Source: Janibacter indicus (lineage in GTDB: Bacteria; Actinomycetota; Actinomycetes; Actinomycetales; Dermatophilaceae). Taken from it: a stretch of 64,000 bases of DNA. Of this stretch, positions 42,801 to 50,714 are shown in pieces. Position numbers and translations under genes: made by a program. Under the pieces are notes generated by a model, which was not told the DNA's origin, ran no database searches, and worked only from the letters and a program-made list of their open reading frames with translations. Position 1 is the first letter of the stretch, and each line of letters begins with the position of its first letter. Where the stretch lies: positions 301,020 to 365,019 of the forward strand of contig NZ_FWXN01000002.1 in NCBI RefSeq assembly GCF_900176385.1. The letters are read 5' to 3'.

Positions 42801-43580
42801 GTAGATGTTGAAGAAGGCGAGGAAGCGGTGCCACGCGACACCCATCGTCGGGTTGATCGAGATGGTGATCATCCAGGCGTACGAGATGAGCAGCTTGATC
42901 AGCGCGACGACGACGATGCCCGCCTCGAGCGCGTCGACCGACATGCCCTCGAAGAGCGAGCCCAGCCAGCCCGTCAGCGGGAAGTGCAGGAGCGAGGCGT
43001 GGTCGGCCTCGCCGGTGTTGAGCAGGAGCGCCCGCTCCAGGCCGCGCAGCAGGGCGATGCAGATGCCCACGCCGAGGATCGTCAGCTCGACGTAGTAGGC
43101 CTGCCAGAAGGTCGAGCCGAAGAAGCGGGACGTGCGGCCCTCGTCACCCGCAGCCGAGCGCGGGTGGTTCTTCTGACGGATGACCATCAGCATGACGATC
43201 GTGATGATGCCCGTCATCGCGAAGAGCTCGGTGATCCACTCGTAGAGGAAGAAGTGGCCGATGAGCGGCAGCACGAAGTGCGGGTCGAAGAGCTGGACCG
43301 TCGCCTGCACCAGCGTCAGGAAGAGGACGCCGAAGGAGACCATCGTGACCCAGTGCGCGATCGCCACGATGGGCAGTCGCGACATGCGGGTGTGTCCGAG
43401 GAACTCCCGCAGCAGCGTCGCCGTGCGGGCGCCGGGCTGGCCCGTGCGCTCCTTGGCCGGCGTCGACGCTCCGAGCTTGAAGACGGTGACGAAGTGCTTG
43501 ACGGCTCGAGCGAGCAGGCCCCATCCGACGATGGTGATCCCGACCCCGAGGATGATCGCGACGATCTGGAGGGCAGACAT
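39828..43580 (-). CDS. Membrane Fe-S oxidoreductase (HdrD/GlpC-like) with amplified C-terminal repeat
   Basis: 1250 residues from the ATG at 43578-43580. The N-terminal 280 residues carry six or so membrane helices like a cytochrome-b/NarI-type anchor. Two 4Fe-4S motifs follow (CTECGRCQSQCP and CTTCGACVEQCP). Then come the paired CCG-type Cys domains (YLFWVGCAGAYED, CAHCFNTIKNEYP, HDPCYLGR, KSFCCGAGGARMW). This is a heterodisulfide-reductase-like electron carrier; mycobacterial Rv0338c (882 residues) is the known type. From about residue 795 a 455-residue Ala/Glu/Pro-rich tail holds 11 copies of KNAAPSWETG and ends in KKNANPSWE. Redox partners are unknown. Confidence 0.88.
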   Translation of the reverse strand: MSALQIVAIILGVGITIVGWGLLARAVKHFVTVFKLGASTPAKERTGQPGARTATLLREFLGHTRMSRLPIVAIAHWVTMVSFGVLFLTLVQATVQLFDPHFVLPLIGHFFLYEWITELFAMTGIITIVMLMVIRQKNHPRSAAGDEGRTSRFFGSTFWQAYYVELTILGVGICIALLRGLERALLLNTGEADHASLLHFPLTGWLGSLFEGMSVDALEAGIVVVALIKLLISYAWMITISINPTMGVAWHRFLAFFNIYFKRHADGRTSLGELQPMLVDGKPFSMEVMEEMEEDSTLGVGKVEDFTWKGLLDFSTCTECGRCQSQCPAWNTEKPLSPKLLMMTLRDHAHAKAPYLAAAQGVSGVYTPASAAKGQTADGAVAFGGAEAAQAEGAVATAEPDAINWGEMSLVGQTGYDIDHPLSAYNPHGPDAVIDEDVLWSCTTCGACVEQCPVDIEHVDHIVDMRRYQNLIESAFPSELGGLFKKLESKGNPWGMGAKARMDWAKDLPFSVKVLGEDVESADDVDYLFWVGCAGAYEDRAKKTTRAVAELFDHAGVDFAVLGNGETCTGDSARRAGNEVLFQMLAEQNVETLNELGATKIVVTCAHCFNTIKNEYPQLGGKYEVLHHTQLLNRLVREKKIVPVNRPEGSRKSSNKDVASTGPSVTYHDPCYLGRHNNVYAPPRELISALPGVELKEMERSKEKSFCCGAGGARMWMEEQLGSRINLNRTEEAIATGADRIAVGCPFCRVMLTDGLTAKQSEGASEDIEVVDVAQMLLASVKEAAPVEAKGAPAAAPAEATEETSTQAAPAPAEAKQAEAPTDEPTTAADKNAAPSWETGDAAGGTAAAAGTAAAASTAADKNAAPSWETGSAAEKNAAPSWETGAAAPAAEEKSEAPAESTAADKNAAPSWETGSAAEKNAAPSWETGSAAEKNAAPSWETGSAAEKNAAPSWETGSAAEKNAAPSWETGAATTAAEEPKAEEPKAEAPEAAAANDSVAAKNAAPSWETGAAATPAAAPAESATESASEEAPAAETAEVTQETAADSAPAAEAAAPAAAPAATGDSDLAAKNAAPSWETGAAAAAPAAAATSAAEAPATTEAPAEAAAPTTTEAPAEVEATPAAEESEAPAAEATPVAEDTAPAAPAATGDSDLAAKNAAPSWETGIAAAPSVEAPAAAEPAAEATAAESSAETEAPVAETEAPAEPVAEEPAQEAEEAEEVAAQAPEAPAGDSDLSELAKKNANPSWE
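40670..40870. repeat. Tandem 42-bp repeat array inside the Fe-S reductase gene
   Basis: Five head-to-tail units beginning near 40670, 40712, 40754, 40796 and 40838, each coding 14 residues (EKNAAPSWETGSAA). Neighbouring units are nearly identical at the DNA level (CCACGACGGGGCGGCGTTCT or a CCAGGAGG variant). This points to recent expansion by slippage or unequal exchange. Confidence 0.85.
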
Positions 43581-43643
43581 GGGGCCGAGTCTAGGACTCG
43601 GGCCCTGTGTCGACAGCACCGCAGAGGTGCGTCACTCGTCACC

Positions 43644-43657
43644 TGAGGGTACCCTCA
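43644..43657. promoter_or_regulatory. 14-bp palindrome upstream of the Fe-S reductase
   Basis: TGAGGGTACCCTCA is perfectly symmetrical and 64 bp upstream of the reductase start. Candidate operator; no regulator known. Confidence 0.45.
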
Positions 43658-43677
43658 CCGCCCCCGTCGCGGCCTCG

Positions 43678-43705
43678 GACGAAGGGGGGAGCCGCCCCCT
43701 TCGTC
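43678..43705. terminator. Hairpin between divergent promoters
   Basis: 11-bp stem GACGAAGGGGG / CCCCCTTCGTC with a 6-base loop, between the divergent Fe-S reductase and cysK genes. It may insulate the two promoters. Confidence 0.65.
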
Positions 43706-43738
43706 TCGTGGCGGTGAGACCCGCTTGCACCAATAGAT

Positions 43739-43771
43739 AACGCGGTGTTGGAATATCCATAACATCGCGTT
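43739..43771. promoter_or_regulatory. Inverted repeat in the cysK promoter region
   Basis: AACGCGGTGTT (43739-43749) and AACATCGCGTT (43761-43771) match as an inverted repeat at 10 of 11 positions, with 22 bp between centres. The stretch is AT-rich compared with its surroundings and 66 bp upstream of cysK. It is a likely site for a sulfur-responsive regulator (inference). Confidence 0.6.
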
Positions 43772-43836
43772 CGTTGTCGCGGACGTGCCCGCCGCAGTGA
43801 CCGCGGCATCTCGACTCCCGAAGGGAAGGACCCGCG

Positions 43837-44763
43837 TTGCCCATCTACGAAGACGCCACCAAGCTCGTCGGCCGGACTCCGCTCGTGCGGATCAACCGCA
43901 TCATCGACTCCGAGGCCACCGTCGCCGCGAAGCTCGAGTTCTACAACCCGGCCAGCTCGGTCAAGGACCGCATCGGTGCCGCGATCATCGACGCGGCGGA
44001 GGCCTCCGGTGACCTCAAGCCCGGCGGCACGATCGTCGAGGCGACCTCGGGCAACACGGGCATCGCCCTGGCCATGGTCGGCGCGGCCCGCGGCTACAAG
44101 GTCGTTCTCGCCATGCCGGAGACCATGTCCAAGGAGCGCCGGGCGCTCCTGCGCGCCTACGGTGCTGAGCTCGTCCTCACCGAGGGCGCCAAGGGGATGA
44201 AGGGCGCGGTCGAGAAGGCCGAGGAGATCGCCGCCGAGCGCGGCGCCGTCCAGGCGAAGCAGTTCGCCAACGCCGCCAACCCGGCCATCCACGAGAAGAC
44301 CACTGGTCCGGAGATCTGGGAGGACACCGACGGTGAGGTCGACATCCTCATCTCCGGCATCGGCACCGGCGGCACCATCACCGGCGCCGGCCGCTACCTG
44401 CGCTCGCAGAAGTCGGACATCCAGATCATCGCGGTCGAGCCGGCCGAGTCCCCGATCCTCAACGGTGGCGCCCCCGGCCCGCACAAGATCCAGGGCCTGG
44501 GTGCCAACTTCGTGCCCGAGATCCTCGACACCGAGATCTACGACGAGGTCATCGACATCGACGCCCCGACGGCTATGGACTGGGCGCGTCGGTCGGCCAC
44601 CGACGAGGGTCTGCTCGTCGGCATCTCCTCCGGCGCCGCCTTTGCGGCGGCGGACCAGGTGGCCCGCAGGCCGGAGAATGCCGGCAAGACGATCGTCGTC
44701 ATCATCCCGAGCTTCGGCGAGCGTTACCTCTCCACCCCGCTCTTCGAGGGGCTCCTCGACTGA
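43837..44763 (+). CDS. cysK: Cysteine synthase (O-acetylserine sulfhydrylase)
   Basis: 308 residues, standard length. PLP enzyme that makes cysteine from O-acetylserine and sulfide. The PLP lysine lies in [11 protein letters not shown] (about 44), the substrate loop is [11 protein letters not shown], and the phosphate-binding loop is [15 protein letters not shown]. The start is TTG with AGGGAAGGA 7 bases upstream; no ATG/GTG fits. It is followed after 2 bases by cysE, the enzyme that supplies its substrate. Confidence 0.96.
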   Translation: MPIYEDATKLVGRTPLVRINRIIDSEATVAAKLEFYNPASSVKDRIGAAIIDAAEASGDLKPGGTIVEATSGNTGIALAMVGAARGYKVVLAMPETMSKERRALLRAYGAELVLTEGAKGMKGAVEKAEEIAAERGAVQAKQFANAANPAIHEKTTGPEIWEDTDGEVDILISGIGTGGTITGAGRYLRSQKSDIQIIAVEPAESPILNGGAPGPHKIQGLGANFVPEILDTEIYDEVIDIDAPTAMDWARRSATDEGLLVGISSGAAFAAADQVARRPENAGKTIVVIIPSFGERYLSTPLFEGLLD

Positions 44764-44765
44764 CC

Positions 44766-45365
44766 GTGGCCACCCACCTGCCGATCCGCGCCACGATCCG
44801 TGAGGATCTCGCCGCGGCCATGGAGCGCGACCCCGCCGCGACCTCGCGGTGGGTCGTGCTCCTGACCTCTGCCGGGCTGCACGCCATCTGGCTGCACCGC
44901 ATCGCCCACCGCTGGTGGGTGCGCCCCGGCGGGAAGTGGCCCGCGCGCCTGCTCGCCTACGTCTCGCGTTCCCTCACCGGCATCGAGATCCACCCGGGTG
45001 CCCACATCGGGCGCCGCTTCTTCATCGACCACGGGATGGGTGTCGTCATCGGCGAGACGGCGGTCGTCGGCGACGACGTCATGCTCTTCCACGGCGTCAC
45101 TCTCGGCGGCACCTCGGGTCGGCGGGTCAAGCGCCACCCGACGCTCGGCGACAAGGTCATGGTCGGCGCGGGCGCCAAGATCCTCGGCGACGTCCACGTC
45201 GGCAGCAACGTCAAGGTCGGCGCCAACTCCGTCGTCGTCAAGGACGTGCCGACCGGCGCCGTCGCGACAGGCATCCCGGCGCGCTACCGCTTCCCGGCGC
45301 TCGAGGGCACCCCGGAGCTGTCGCCGCAGGAGCTGCTCTACGCGGACCCGGCGCTCTTCATCTGA
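44766..45365 (+). CDS. cysE: Serine O-acetyltransferase
   Basis: 199 residues from a GTG 2 bases after cysK, short-form CysE. It acetylates serine with acetyl-CoA. The left-handed beta-helix hexapeptide repeats are visible ([45 protein letters not shown]). Catalytic His and Asp lie in IDHG and HGVTLG. It forms the cysK-cysE operon and likely the cysteine synthase complex through its C-terminal Ile. Confidence 0.95.
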   Translation: MATHLPIRATIREDLAAAMERDPAATSRWVVLLTSAGLHAIWLHRIAHRWWVRPGGKWPARLLAYVSRSLTGIEIHPGAHIGRRFFIDHGMGVVIGETAVVGDDVMLFHGVTLGGTSGRRVKRHPTLGDKVMVGAGAKILGDVHVGSNVKVGANSVVVKDVPTGAVATGIPARYRFPALEGTPELSPQELLYADPALFI

Positions 45366-45380
45366 GGCCGCTCGCCGGTC

Positions 45381-45409
45381 CCTGAGGTGCGAGCGCCAGC
45401 GAGCCTCGA
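45381..45409. repeat. REP-like palindromic repeat, copy 3 (intergenic)
   Basis: CCTGAGGTGCGAGC...GCGAGCCTCGA: the reverse orientation of the dyad in copies 1 and 2, directly followed by the terminator downstream of cysE. Confidence 0.6.
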
Positions 45410-45451
45410 AGGGAGGGGACCCACCGATCACCGGTGGGTCCCCTCCCTTCG
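45407..45451. terminator. Bidirectional hairpin terminator
   Basis: 20-bp stem (left arm CGAAGGGAGGGGACCCACCG) with a 5-base loop between the convergent cysE and YtxH-like genes. Confidence 0.9.
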
Positions 45452-45463
45452 TCGTGTCGCGGG

Positions 45464-45805
45464 TCAGGCGGGGGTCGGGCCCTCGCCGAGCGGGTAGGTC
45501 GACGGGCCCTGGGGGTCCGCGGCGACGCCGCTCGGGACGTCGCGGGTGGGGTCGCCCTTGATCTTGCTGGCGCCCTCACGCATCTTGTCGCCGGCGACGG
45601 AGGCGGCGGTGCTCACCGCGTCGAGCGCCGCGGGGGCGGCCTTGGTCTTGGCGGCGTGCTTGGCGGTGGCCACCTGTTGCTGCACCGGCTGCGACTGCCA
45701 GGCCTTTGCGGCGCCGGAGCGGATCTGCTCGTAGCGCTGACGACCGGCCCGGGCGCCGAGCACGTACCCGGCGGCGGCACCGAGGAGGAAGGAGATCTTC
45801 GACAT
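45464..45805 (-). CDS. YtxH-like small membrane-associated protein
   Basis: 113 residues. The N-terminal segment KISFLLGAAAGYVLGARAGR is the Gly/Ala helix of YtxH-like proteins, followed by YEQIRSGAAKAW and a long Ala/Lys helical region, with a Pro-rich C-terminus. Function not established; often stress-related in relatives. Confidence 0.7.
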   Translation of the reverse strand: MSKISFLLGAAAGYVLGARAGRQRYEQIRSGAAKAWQSQPVQQQVATAKHAAKTKAAPAALDAVSTAASVAGDKMREGASKIKGDPTRDVPSGVAADPQGPSTYPLGEGPTPA

Positions 45806-45896
45806 GGGAGTCCTTTCGATCTGGTGGTCGCTTCACCGCCGACACTACCCACACTGGCATGGCCTACCGTGGACTCGCCCGCGGTGCCGTGGGCGA

Positions 45897-45986
45897 GGAG
45901 GGCTCGCATAGTGGCCTAGTGCGGCGGTCTTGAAAACCGCTATGGCGGCAACGTCATCGTGGGTTCGAATCCCACGCCCTCCGCCA
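45897..45986 (+). tRNA. tRNA-Ser (anticodon TGA)
   Basis: Acceptor GGAGGGC pairs with GCCCTCC. The anticodon stem encloses CTTGAAA, giving TGA. A long variable arm (TATGGCGGCAACGTCATC) is present, as in class II tRNAs, and CCA is encoded. Confidence 0.95.
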
Positions 45987-45992
45987 GCTGCC

Positions 45993-46400
45993 TCAGCGCA
46001 GGGCCCGGACCCGGCGGGCGACGACGAAGGTCAGCCCGCACGTCGCCGCCGTACCAACGGTGCCCCACGCCAGGTCGTAGAGGACCGAGCCCGAGGGGTA
46101 GCCGTCGAGGACGGCGAGGTTGGTGAGGTTCCACGTCGCGTAGGCGACCAGCCCCAGGACGGCACCGTTGAGCACGGCCGTGACCCAGGACCCCTGCGCC
46201 AGGGCCGGGGTGATCGCCAGCCACACCATGCCGAAGACGTAGATCGCGTAGAAGGCGAGGGCCGCCACCATGTTCGGCGAGTCCGCGAGCCAGTCGCCCA
46301 GGTGCTCTTCGTAGACGGGCCGGGCGATGACGCCGAGCCAGAGGTAGTCCAGGACCCCGAAGATCACCGCGGCCACGACGTACCGCCCGAGCCATGCCAT
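45993..46400 (-). CDS. DUF2177-type membrane protein
   Basis: 135 residues from the ATG at 46398-46400. Four membrane helices; motifs VIFGVLDYLWLGVIARPVY near the start and GLVAYATWNLTNLAVLDGY in the middle are characteristic of DUF2177. Function unknown. Head to head with the protease gene. Confidence 0.85.
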   Translation of the reverse strand: MAWLGRYVVAAVIFGVLDYLWLGVIARPVYEEHLGDWLADSPNMVAALAFYAIYVFGMVWLAITPALAQGSWVTAVLNGAVLGLVAYATWNLTNLAVLDGYPSGSVLYDLAWGTVGTAATCGLTFVVARRVRALR

Positions 46401-46470
46401 GGCGCCCAGCGTAGACGCGGCGACCGCTCCCCGGGGTGCGGTTGTCGGGGCCGAGGAGTTCACTGGGTGG

Positions 46471-47850
46471 ATGACCCGGTGCAGCATCGTCCCCCCGCAC
46501 GTCCTCGCCGCGCTCGCCCGCTCCGACCGGCCCGGCCCGGCGCTCGTCGCCGCCCGCACGCTGGCCATCGACGCCTCGCTGCGTCACGAGCGGCTCCCGG
46601 CCGGGCCGCGCCCCACGATCGCTCCGCCGGTCCGGCAGGAGGTAGCCGGGCCGCAGCGCACCATCCACGACGCGCGTGGGGGAGAGGAGCTGCCCGGTGA
46701 GGTCGTGCGCGTCGAGGGTGGCCCGGCGACCGGCGACCCGGCGGCCGACGAGGCCCACGACGGACTCGGCCTCACCTGGCAGCTGTGGGCGCAGGAGTAC
46801 GGCCGCGACTCCCTCGACGGCGCGGGGATGCCCCTCGTCGCCACCGTGCACTACGCCGAGCAGTACGACAACGCCTTCTGGAACGGCGAGCAGATGGTCT
46901 TCGGTGACGGAGACGGGGAGACCTTCGGTCGCTTCACCGCCAGTCTCGACGTCATCGGGCACGAGCTCGCGCACGGAGTCACCGAGCACACGGCGGGACT
47001 GGTCTACCGCGGCCAGCCGGGGGCGCTCAACGAGCACGTCTCCGACGTCTTCGGGGTGCTCGTCAAGCAGCGCCACCTCGACCAGTCCGCCGACGAGGCC
47101 GACTGGCTCATCGGGGCGGAGCTGCTGCTGCCGGCCGTGCAGGGCAGCGCGCTGCGGTCGATGGCGGCGCCCGGCACCGCCTACGACGACCCACGTCTGG
47201 GTCGGGACCCCCAGCCGGCGCACATGGACGACTTCGTGCGCACGAGTGACGACAACGGCGGGGTCCACATCAACTCGGGCATCCCCAACAAGGCCTTCCA
47301 CCTCGTCGCGACGACGATCGGCGGCCCGGCGTGGCAGGCGCCCGGCCTCATCTGGCGCGACGTCCTGCTCGGCGAGATCAGCGCAGACTGCGACTTCGCG
47401 ACCTTCGCCGATCTCACCCTCGCGGCCGCCACGGACCGCTACGGGCGTGACTCCGCCGAGGCCGCGGCCGTCGCCGACGCCTGGCGGCAGGTGGGCGTCA
47501 CCACGGCGGGCGAAGGGGGTGCGCCTATCCCGTCCCGGGAGCAGCCGGAGCCGGTCGACGGCGCCGCCGACGCCGCGCTGCGACTCACCCGCACGGGTGG
47601 GGTGGCCGGCCTGACCCGCACCCGGGAGCTGACCCTCGGGGAGCTTCCCGAGCCCGACGCACGCGCCTTCCGCTCGCTCATCGAGGGGCCGCAGCTGCCA
47701 CGTCTTGCCGACGAGGCGCCGCCGCGACCGGACGCCTTCTGCTACGGCCTGAGCTGCGAGCGGCCCGAGCTCGACGTGCAGGTCGCCGAGGCGGCGCTGC
47801 CGCAGGCGACCCGGCGGCTCTTCGAGCGGACCCTGCGCCGGGAGGGGTGA
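46471..47850 (+). CDS. M4 (protealysin-like) metalloprotease fused to an emfourin-like domain
   Basis: 459 residues. The ATG at 46471 gives the protealysin-type N-terminus TRCSIVPPHVLAALA (short propeptide with the PPL-like motif). There is no signal peptide. The thermolysin active site is complete: HELAHGVTEH (164-173), the third zinc ligand in ALNEHVSDVFG and the later HINSGIPNKAFHL. The last 100 residues (about 355-459: LRLTRTGGVAGLTRTRELTL, FCYGLSCERPELDVQVAEAALP) follow the pattern of emfourin, the M4 inhibitor normally encoded next to protealysin. Fusion of an enzyme with its inhibitor suggests self-restraint (inference). Confidence 0.85.
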   Translation: MTRCSIVPPHVLAALARSDRPGPALVAARTLAIDASLRHERLPAGPRPTIAPPVRQEVAGPQRTIHDARGGEELPGEVVRVEGGPATGDPAADEAHDGLGLTWQLWAQEYGRDSLDGAGMPLVATVHYAEQYDNAFWNGEQMVFGDGDGETFGRFTASLDVIGHELAHGVTEHTAGLVYRGQPGALNEHVSDVFGVLVKQRHLDQSADEADWLIGAELLLPAVQGSALRSMAAPGTAYDDPRLGRDPQPAHMDDFVRTSDDNGGVHINSGIPNKAFHLVATTIGGPAWQAPGLIWRDVLLGEISADCDFATFADLTLAAATDRYGRDSAEAAAVADAWRQVGVTTAGEGGAPIPSREQPEPVDGAADAALRLTRTGGVAGLTRTRELTLGELPEPDARAFRSLIEGPQLPRLADEAPPRPDAFCYGLSCERPELDVQVAEAALPQATRRLFERTLRREG

Positions 47851-47875
47851 TCCCCCTTCGCACTAGGCTGCCGGG

Positions 47876-48316
47876 GTGAGCGATCGACCCCTCCTCGTGG
47901 TCCTCAACGGACCCAACCTCAACCTCCTGGGCGAGCGCGAGCCCGACATCTACGGGCACGAGACCCTCGCCGACGTCGAGGCGTTGTGCCGCAAGCGCGC
48001 TGACGGGCTCGAGTGGGAACTCGACTTCCGCCAGACCAACCACGAGGGCGTCATGATCGACGCGATCCACGAGGTGCGCGCGAGCGCCGTCGGGGTCGTC
48101 GTCAACGCCGGGGGCTGGACCCACACGTCGGTGGCGATCCGCGATGCACTGGCCGCGGTGCGGGGGCCGGTCGTCGAGGTGCACATCTCCGACGTGCACG
48201 CCCGCGAGGAGTTCCGTCACCACTCCTACATCTCCGACCTCGCGGCCGAGGTGATCGTCGGACGCGGTGTCCGTGGCTACGTCGACGCGATCGACGCCGT
48301 CCACCGTCACGCCTGA
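47876..48316 (+). CDS. aroQ: Type II 3-dehydroquinate dehydratase
   Basis: 146 residues, standard length. Shikimate pathway dehydratase. Motifs: [18 protein letters not shown] (catalytic Tyr and the flexible-loop Arg), [29 protein letters not shown] and [17 protein letters not shown] (catalytic His). GTG start. It is alone here, away from other aro genes. Confidence 0.96.
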   Translation: MSDRPLLVVLNGPNLNLLGEREPDIYGHETLADVEALCRKRADGLEWELDFRQTNHEGVMIDAIHEVRASAVGVVVNAGGWTHTSVAIRDALAAVRGPVVEVHISDVHAREEFRHHSYISDLAAEVIVGRGVRGYVDAIDAVHRHA

Positions 48317-48545
48317 CCGGGTCCACACCTAGCGGAACGCAATCGCGCCATGCACCCCTTTTGCTGGTAGCGTCCATCACGTAGTTGCAGTACAAGACTT
48401 CTCGCATGATGCGAAGCGGGTACGGCGCACGCCGTGCCCGCAGTGTTTTCAGGGGCGTGTACCCCCTGCCGAGGGGAGCTTTGCAGCTGGCAAGGGACCG
48501 TGACCTGCGGACCCGGATTGTTCAACAGGAAAGAAGATTCACCCC

Positions 48546-48749
48546 ATGGCACAGGGCACCGTTAAGTGGTTCAACGCTGAGAAGGGCTTTGGCTTCATCG
48601 CCCAGGACGGCGGCGGCCCCGACGTGTTCGTTCACTACTCCGCGATCGACACGACCGGCTACCGGTCGCTCGACGAGGCGCAGCGCGTCGAGTTCGAGAT
48701 CACCCAGGGCCCCAAGGGCCCGCAGGCTGAGCGCGTTCGTCCCGTCTGA
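48546..48749 (+). CDS. Cold-shock domain protein
   Basis: 67 residues, the full CSD length. RNP1 (KGFGFIAQ) and RNP2 (DVFVHYSAI) are intact. Binds single-stranded RNA/DNA; acts as an RNA chaperone. AGGAAAGAAG precedes the ATG. The 228 bp upstream hold no gene; a long structured leader, common for csp mRNAs, is plausible (CACGCCGTGCC and CCCCTGCCGAGGGG dyads). Confidence 0.95.
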   Translation: MAQGTVKWFNAEKGFGFIAQDGGGPDVFVHYSAIDTTGYRSLDEAQRVEFEITQGPKGPQAERVRPV

Positions 48750-48790
48750 GACGACGCGCACCTGATGCGGTGACCACACCGCTTCTGCAC

Positions 48791-48821
48791 GAGGCCCCCA
48801 CCGGTCACCGGTGGGGGCCTC
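48791..48821 (+). terminator. Hairpin terminator after csp
   Basis: 14-bp perfect stem (left arm GAGGCCCCCACCGG) with a 3-base loop. Confidence 0.88.
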
Positions 48822-48901
48822 GTCGTCTCCCGCCCCCTTCGTCTGCCGTGGTCGGATCGGTCAGGGGAACCTCACCGGGAGTGCCTGTAGGGTGCCCCCC
48901 G

Positions 48902-50509
48902 ATGAGCACCGAGGGCGATGGCCGGGACGAGACCCGCGCCGCACGACCAGAGCGCGAGCGGCGTCCCTCCCGACGCGACCCCGTGAAGCCCGAGCGCCCC
49001 CAGCCGAGCTTTTCCTCGCGGTCCGACCGCCGCGCGCACGAGGCGGGTCGCGGGGAGCACCACACGCGCGGCTCGCGACGCCGGCAGCGCGACGAGCGCC
49101 GTGCGAGCTTCCGACGCAAGGCGGCGATCGCCGGCGGAGTCGTCGTCGCGCTCACCGCGTCGCTCGGCATCGGCGTCGCCCTCCACCTCGACGACAACAT
49201 CTCGCGCGTCGACATCGCGGCCGGGTCGACGCAGCGCCCCGACGACGTCGACGGCGCCCTCAACATCCTCGTCATCGGCTCCGACACCCGAGAGGGTCTG
49301 GGGACCAAGGAGTACGGCGTCGGCACGGCCGAGGGCGGACCCCGCTCCGACACCAACCTGCTCGTGCACATCTCGGCCGACCGCACGTCGACCTACGTCG
49401 TGTCGATCCCGCGCGACTCGATGACCAAGGCACCGACCGACTGCGCCGACCCGACGTCGACGGTGGCCAACGGCGAGGTCCGCCGGTGGAACGACAACTT
49501 CAACCAGGGCGGACCCGCCTGCACGGTCAAGACCCTCGAGGGCCTCACCGGTATCTACGTCGACCACGTCGCGGTCATCGACTTCAGCGGCTTCCAGTCG
49601 ATGGTCGACGGGCTCGGTGGCGTCGAGGTCTGCCTGCCCGAGGCCGTCGACGACGAGGACGCCCAGATCAGCCTCGAGGCCGGACGCCAGCGCCTCACGG
49701 GCAAGGAGGCGCTCGGCTACGTCCGCATGCGCAAGACGCTCGGCGACGGCTCCGACCTCCAGCGGATCAAGCGCCAGCAAGCCTTTATGGCGTCGATGGC
49801 GCAGGAGGCGACCAAGACCTCGCTGCTGCTCCGCCCCGACCGGCTCTACAAGTTCCTCGACGCGGCGACGAAGTCGATGACCGCCGACGACGACCTCGGC
49901 CTGACGAAGATGATGTCGATCGCCTCGAGCCTCAAGGGTCTGGGCACCGACGAGATCGTCTTCGTCACCGTCCCCACGGAGCCCTACGCGGCAGACGTCA
50001 ACCGCGTCCAGTGGCGCGAGGAGGCGGCCGACGAGCTGTGGGCCGCGGTGCGCGACGACTCGGACCTGCCCGGGGCCGAGCCGAAGAAGAAGGTCAAGGA
50101 GCGGGCGCTCACGGTGGCGCCCTCGGACATCACCGTGAGCGTGGTCAACGACACCGCCGCGACCGGTCTCGGCACGCAGGAGGCCGAGGCGCTGCAGGTG
50201 CAGGGCTTCACCGCGTCGGTGGCGGATGTGGCCCCGACCTCGGACGCCAGGGGTGTCGTCGTGCGCCATGCGAAGGGGGATACCGAGTCCGCTCGCACCG
50301 TCGCCGCGGCGTACCCCGGGGCCAAGCTCGTCGTCGACCGCACGCTCACGACGGGCAACGTCCAGGTCGTCCTCGGCATGGGTGCCGAGACGGCGTCCGA
50401 GGTGCCCAACCGCGAGGGCGACGAGCCGCTCCCTTCGGCCACCGTGACCGCCCCGCCGGCACCCACCGCGGTCGAGAGTCGCACGGCCGACGAGGACATC
50501 TGCGGCTGA
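48902..50509 (+). CDS. LytR-CpsA-Psr (LCP) family cell-wall ligase
   Basis: 535 residues from the ATG at 48902. A long charged cytoplasmic N-terminus (about 75 residues) and one membrane helix (AAIAGGVVVALTASLGIGVAL) precede an LCP catalytic domain. That domain contains NILVIGSDTREG, GGPRSDTNLLVHI, VVSIPRDSM, and GKEALGYVRMR. A C-terminal LytR_C domain follows (about 400-500, ITVSVVNDTAATGLG). LCP enzymes attach arabinogalactan or other glycopolymers to peptidoglycan on the outer face (family knowledge). The terminal EDICG Cys is unusual. Confidence 0.92.
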   Translation: MSTEGDGRDETRAARPERERRPSRRDPVKPERPQPSFSSRSDRRAHEAGRGEHHTRGSRRRQRDERRASFRRKAAIAGGVVVALTASLGIGVALHLDDNISRVDIAAGSTQRPDDVDGALNILVIGSDTREGLGTKEYGVGTAEGGPRSDTNLLVHISADRTSTYVVSIPRDSMTKAPTDCADPTSTVANGEVRRWNDNFNQGGPACTVKTLEGLTGIYVDHVAVIDFSGFQSMVDGLGGVEVCLPEAVDDEDAQISLEAGRQRLTGKEALGYVRMRKTLGDGSDLQRIKRQQAFMASMAQEATKTSLLLRPDRLYKFLDAATKSMTADDDLGLTKMMSIASSLKGLGTDEIVFVTVPTEPYAADVNRVQWREEAADELWAAVRDDSDLPGAEPKKKVKERALTVAPSDITVSVVNDTAATGLGTQEAEALQVQGFTASVADVAPTSDARGVVVRHAKGDTESARTVAAAYPGAKLVVDRTLTTGNVQVVLGMGAETASEVPNREGDEPLPSATVTAPPAPTAVESRTADEDICG

Positions 50510-50564
50510 TCGGTACCCGAGTTGGTCGCCCGCCCACCCGGCAGATACTCTGTCCGGGTTGTCT

Positions 50565-50657
50565 GGAGGCGTCGCCTAGTCCGGTCTATGGCGCCGCACT
50601 GCTAATGCGGTTTGGGCTAACCGCCCATCGAGGGTTCAAATCCCTCCGCCTCCGCCA
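50565..50657 (+). tRNA. tRNA-Ser (anticodon GCT)
   Basis: Acceptor GGAGGCG pairs with CGCCTCC. The anticodon stem CCGCA/TGCGG encloses CTGCTAA, giving GCT. Long variable arm; CCA encoded. Confidence 0.95.
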
Positions 50658-50660
50658 GCA

Positions 50661-50699
50661 GACGAGACCCCGGTCGCACGATGCGGCCGGGGTCTCGTC
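50661..50699. terminator. Hairpin terminator after tRNA-Ser(GCT)
   Basis: Stem GACGAGACCCCGG / CCGGGGTCTCGTC with an inner imperfect TCGCA/TGCGG pairing. Shared with the convergent membrane protein gene. Confidence 0.85.
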
Positions 50700-50714
50700 A
50701 TGTCCTGGCGGGTG

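Noticed and set aside
41553..43646. Long plus-strand open frame opposite the Fe-S reductase
   Set aside because: High-GC shadow frame rich in Val/Gly/Arg with no domain; the minus-strand protein is unmistakable.
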